DNA of 7,903 bases from Clostridia bacterium (lineage in GTDB: Bacteria > Bacillota > Clostridia > Christensenellales > Aristaeellaceae): the NCBI GenBank assembly GCA_017551645.1, contig JAFZLE010000309.1, forward strand, positions 1-7,903, in the 5' to 3' direction. The stretch's first letter is position 1; each line of letters opens with the position of its first letter. The notes beneath the pieces were generated by a model. That model saw only the letters and a list, made by a program, of their open reading frames with translations, made no database searches and was not told the DNA's origin. A program made the position numbers and the translations under genes. This document shows positions 5,484 to 7,903 of this stretch, one piece after another.

Positions 5484-6371
5484 TTACATGCCTCCCTGAT
5501 TCAGCGCTTCAAGGATGTTCCATATGCCTTCCAGGTCTTCTCTGGAAGAATAAGTAAGCACCAGCCTGCCCCGGTTCTCATCACCGTCCACGCGCGCCTT
5601 TACGCCGAAGGCTTCCCGCGCCATTTTTTCCACGCGCTTGATCTCCGACGATTTGGGCGGCTTTTTCGCTTTCCCCGGAAGCGTGCCCAGCTGCGCGGCT
5701 TTTTCTATCTGCCTGACGTTATAACCCTGTTTCACGGCTTCCCTGGCGAGCGTTATCTGCAGCTCAGCCGGCAGACCCACAAGCGCGCGGGCGTGGCCCG
5801 CGGTGAGGCTCCCGTCAAGCACGAGCTGCTGCACTTCGGGCTCGAGCGTGAGCAGGCGCAGTGTATTTGTGACCTGGCTGCGGCTTTTGCCCACCGCTTC
5901 CGCCGTTTCGTCCTGCGTAAGGTCGCATTTCTCCATAAGAGTCTTCAGACCCTGCGCAGTCTCTATCGGGTTAAGCTGCTGCCGCTGTATGTTCTCGATG
6001 AGCGCGCTCTTCAAGCGGGTCATTTCGTCCCAGGAGCGAATGATTGCGGGGATCGTGGTCTTGCCCGCCAGGCGCGACGCCCTGAAACGGCGCTCGCCCA
6101 CCACTATCGTGTACCTGTCGCCTTTGGGATGCACTATTATCGGCTGTATCACTCCTACAGAGGCGATGGATTCAGCCAGTTCCTGCAGCGCGTCCTCGTC
6201 AAAGCTCTTTCGGGGCTGCGCGGAGTTGATGTCGATATCGTTCAGGGATATCTCCCTTATTTCCTCCCCTGCCGCCTCGCTGCTGCGCAGTGAGTCATCC
6301 TCCTGGTCTATCTGCGAAAATAAGGCGTCCAGGCCACGTCCAAGACCGTGCGCGGATGTGCGTTTACTCAT
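5484..6371 (-). CDS. parB: Chromosome-partitioning protein ParB (Spo0J)
   Basis: This is a 295-residue protein with all expected parts. The N-terminal GLGRGLDALF (9-18) is the peptide that stimulates ParA ATPase. The ParB/Srx CTP-binding domain has box I QPRKSFDEDALQELA (52-66), box II GERRFRA (92-98) and box III ENIQRQQLNPIE (126-137). A parS-reading helix-turn-helix lies at about 151-175 (LTQDETAEAVGKSRSQV), and there is a C-terminal dimerisation domain (about 245-295). ParB loads at parS, slides as a CTP-dependent clamp, and recruits SMC to the origin region, which links it to scpB two genes on. The ATG is 3 bases after the parA stop, with GAGGG just upstream. No complete parS was seen in this window, only a half-match inside this gene. 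Confidence 0.97.
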   Translation of the reverse strand: MSKRTSAHGLGRGLDALFSQIDQEDDSLRSSEAAGEEIREISLNDIDINSAQPRKSFDEDALQELAESIASVGVIQPIIVHPKGDRYTIVVGERRFRASRLAGKTTIPAIIRSWDEMTRLKSALIENIQRQQLNPIETAQGLKTLMEKCDLTQDETAEAVGKSRSQVTNTLRLLTLEPEVQQLVLDGSLTAGHARALVGLPAELQITLAREAVKQGYNVRQIEKAAQLGTLPGKAKKPPKSSEIKRVEKMAREAFGVKARVDGDENRGRLVLTYSSREDLEGIWNILEALNQGGM

Positions 6372-6374
6372 ATG

Positions 6375-7139
6375 TCAGCCCTCATTTCTCTTTATAAGCT
6401 CGTCCCCAAGCCTTGAATACGCCGCCGCGCCCGTACAGTTCGCGTCATATACCTGTATGGGCACGCCGTGGCTGGGCGCCTCGCTTAAACGTACGTTTCT
6501 GGGAACAACGGTAGAGAACACCTTGCCCTTAAAGTGCTTTTTGACTTCGCTTACCACCTGAAGGCCCAGATTGGTGCGTCCGTCCAGCATGGTAAGCACA
6601 ACGCCTTCCACGTCAAGCGCCGGGTTCAGCCTTTTCCTGACCAGCGTCAGCGTGTTCATAAGCTGCCCTACGCCATCCAGCGCGTAATACTCGCACTGTA
6701 TCGGTATAAGCACGCTGTTCGCGGCGGTGAGCGCGTTGATAGTGAGCAGCCCCAACGAAGGCGGAGAATCGATGAATATGTAATCATATTCCCCGCTGAC
6801 CGAGTTGAGTGCGTGTTTGAGTACTTCTTCACGGTGTTCCTGCATCACGAGTTCGATCTCGGAGCCCGAGAGATCCACACTGGAAGGCAGTACGCTCAGC
6901 GCTCCGAAACGCGTGCGCCTTATCGCTTCCTTCGCGGAGCATTCGCCGCTCATCACAGAGTACAGGTTATATCCGTTCTTAACGGTCACTCCGAGGCCGC
7001 TGGTGGCGTTGCCCTGGGGGTCAAGGTCCACCAGAAGCACGCGCCTGCCTTTATCCGCGATGGCGGAAGCCAGGTTGACCGCCGTAGTGGTTTTGCCCAC
7101 GCCGCCTTTTTGGTTGGCGACCGCTATTATCTTCGCCAA
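6375..7139 (-). CDS. parA: Chromosome-partitioning ATPase ParA (Soj)
   Basis: This is a 254-residue protein of the small chromosomal Soj type. The deviant Walker A is KGGVGKTT at 11-18 with signature Lys11 and Lys16. LLVDLDPQGN at 35-44 supplies Asp40, Walker B is IFIDSPPSLG at 121-130 (D124), and VPRNVRLSEAPSHG at 212-225 is the Soj-conserved segment near the DNA-binding face. ATP-bound ParA dimers coat the nucleoid; ParB at parS stimulates hydrolysis and so drives origin movement. In Bacillus, Soj also regulates DnaA. The start is TTG at 7139-7137. It is the only usable start, because the same frame runs into the stop of the preceding gene (7154-7152) five codons upstream with no ATG or GTG. 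The start is supported by GGAGGG at 7150-7145, five bases away. Confidence 0.97.
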   Translation of the reverse strand: MAKIIAVANQKGGVGKTTTAVNLASAIADKGRRVLLVDLDPQGNATSGLGVTVKNGYNLYSVMSGECSAKEAIRRTRFGALSVLPSSVDLSGSEIELVMQEHREEVLKHALNSVSGEYDYIFIDSPPSLGLLTINALTAANSVLIPIQCEYYALDGVGQLMNTLTLVRKRLNPALDVEGVVLTMLDGRTNLGLQVVSEVKKHFKGKVFSTVVPRNVRLSEAPSHGVPIQVYDANCTGAAAYSRLGDELIKRNEG

Positions 7140-7144
7140 TGTTT

Positions 7145-7150
7145 CCCTCC
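7145..7150 (-). promoter_or_regulatory. Ribosome binding site deciding the TTG start of parA
   Basis: GGAGGG on the minus strand lies five bases before TTG (7139-7137). With an in-frame stop at 7154-7152 and no ATG or GTG in between, this pairing fixes the parA start. A good binding site with a weak start codon would give moderate, stable ParA output. Confidence 0.8.
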
Positions 7151-7151
7151 G

Positions 7152-7838
7152 TTATACATTAAGCTCCTGCCCGTGCAGTTTCAGCCATTTTCGCCAGACG
7201 TCATAATCCGGCATGCGTTTACGGACCTCATCCCAGAAAGCTTCGGAATGGTTGAACACTTTCAGATGCGCCAGTTCATGTATCACTACGTATTCCAGGC
7301 ATTCGGGAGGAGCGAGTATCAGCTTCCAGTTGAAATTCAGATTCCGCTTCGCGGAGCACGAGCCCCAGCGCGAGCGCTGCTGCCTTATCGTCACCCTGCC
7401 GTATGTTTCCCGAAAGCTCGGCGCCCATCTGGCAAGCGCGGCATTGATGTCATTTAAGGCGAGCCTGGACAGATATCCCCTGAGCAGCGCCTTTATCCTC
7501 GACGGGTCGTCGGTACTCGAAAACACGGTGACACCGTTCCCGTCAACGGTCACATGCCCCCTGCCGGAGCGCTCCACGCACAGAGGTATGCGCGCGCCTC
7601 TGAACAGTATCGTGCCCGGAACGCGGTTTTCCGCTTCGTCCATGCGCTTTTGAGCGCTGCGCAGTTCGTCCAGATGCTCTGTTACAAAACGGTCGGCCAG
7701 CCTTACGCTGCACCCTTTTGGCGCATAGAGCCTGATCTTACCCATGGGGAGCGCCTGCAGCAAAAGCGACGATCTGTTCTTAGCGCAGATAAGCGTGTAT
7801 TCGAGGCTGAGCGAACCTTTTCTGACAGTCCGTATCAC
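7152..7838 (-). CDS. YgjP-like metallopeptidase domain protein (DUF45)
   Basis: This is a 228-residue protein with the zinc-peptidase core of the YgjP/DUF45 family. RSRWGSCS is at 156-162 onward, NLNFNWKLILAPPE at 166-179, the HELAH motif at 187-191 with Glu188 as catalytic residue, the third ligand His197 in NHSEAFW (196-202), and the closing PDYDVWRKWLKLHG at 210-223. The N-terminal half (about 10-90) is the family's beta-rich region. There is no signal peptide or membrane segment, so the protein is cytosolic. Natural substrates of this family are not well established. The start is GTG at 7838, overlapping the previous stop as GTGA with only a weak GGAAG upstream, so it is probably translationally coupled. 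No ATG is available in this frame before the upstream stop. The gene ends 12 bases before parA. Confidence 0.92.
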   Translation of the reverse strand: MIRTVRKGSLSLEYTLICAKNRSSLLLQALPMGKIRLYAPKGCSVRLADRFVTEHLDELRSAQKRMDEAENRVPGTILFRGARIPLCVERSGRGHVTVDGNGVTVFSSTDDPSRIKALLRGYLSRLALNDINAALARWAPSFRETYGRVTIRQQRSRWGSCSAKRNLNFNWKLILAPPECLEYVVIHELAHLKVFNHSEAFWDEVRKRMPDYDVWRKWLKLHGQELNV

Positions 7839-7903
7839 AGCCGTTCTTCCGCTTCTTTCGCGGAAGTCACCAGCGCCGCGGCTTTGTCCTCATCCTGAAG
7901 CAA
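7835..7903 (-). CDS. C-terminal tail of an unidentified upstream gene (partial)
   Basis: Reading inward from the right edge in the frame of a TGA at 7837-7835, the last 22 codons are open and end in AKEAEERL. The stop overlaps the GTG start of the metallopeptidase gene as GTGA, the same 4-base overlap used elsewhere in this run, which is the main support for it being coding. The tail is charged and helix-prone (Glu, Lys, Ala rich). It is too short to assign a family. It implies that the operon begins outside the window. Confidence 0.65.
   Translation of the reverse strand: MLQDEDKAAALVTSAKEAEERL

Noticed and set aside
4366..5499. A long plus-strand open frame of 377 codons antisense to the CBM9-like gene and scpB
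   Set aside because: It shows no recognisable motif, and the opposite strand carries two clearly conserved families through the same bases. It is a by-product of codon composition.
5728..5736. TGTTTCACG, the left half of a parS-like site, inside parB
   Set aside because: The right half (GCTTCCC) does not continue the palindrome, and parS requires both arms. No full site was found by eye elsewhere in the window.
1..7903. Mobile elements, CRISPR arrays, tRNA or rRNA genes, phage genes
   Set aside because: I saw no transposase, integrase, spaced repeats or structural RNA sequence. The window is dense chromosomal coding sequence on one strand.

Overview
The window looks like a piece of a Bacillota genome, most likely an anaerobic clostridial lineage, possibly an uncultured gut relative. 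The evidence is a Soj/Spo0J-type ParA-ParB pair, ScpB, a clostridial-style TrmB and DUF1015, a protein resembling DUF6062, and a short protein resembling the C-terminal part of the anaerobic ribonucleotide reductase NrdD. The placement rests on family recognition only. No 16S rRNA or other taxonomic marker is present.

Every supportable gene lies on the minus strand, so transcription runs from high to low coordinates. From 7903 down to 252 there is one unbroken, operon-like run. It begins with the C-terminal tail of an unidentified gene and continues with a YgjP/DUF45 metallopeptidase, ParA, ParB, a CBM9-like protein, ScpB, a cysteine/histidine-rich DUF6062-like protein, a metallophosphatase, a TrmB-DUF1015 fusion and a Crp/Fnr-family regulator. 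Neighbouring genes overlap by 4 bases (ATGA or GTGA) at five junctions and are separated by 2-12 bases at the other four. This indicates cotranscription and extensive translational coupling.

The only real intergenic gap is 180-251. It separates the regulator gene from a divergently unrelated but co-oriented gene that runs off the left edge (NrdD-like). It holds a perfect 11-bp inverted repeat with a 2-base centre, a TATAAT box and a strong ribosome binding site. If transcription starts 7 bases after the TATAAT box, the repeat is centred at exactly -41.5, the classic class II position for a Crp/Fnr activator. No recognisable -35 box is present. The simplest reading is that the regulator encoded next door activates the NrdD-like gene.

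Functionally, ParA, ParB and ScpB belong to chromosome segregation (ParB loads SMC at parS; ScpB is an SMC partner). ScpA, the usual partner of ScpB, is not in the window. The other genes (tRNA m7G46 methylation, a phosphatase, a peptidase, a carbohydrate-binding fold and a putative zinc protein) have no obvious shared pathway. The most interesting points are the regulator/operator arrangement, the TrmB-DUF1015 fusion with a suspicious A6 run, a hidden stop and a Shine-Dalgarno-like sequence at its junction, and the sugar-binding-type protein placed inside the segregation genes.
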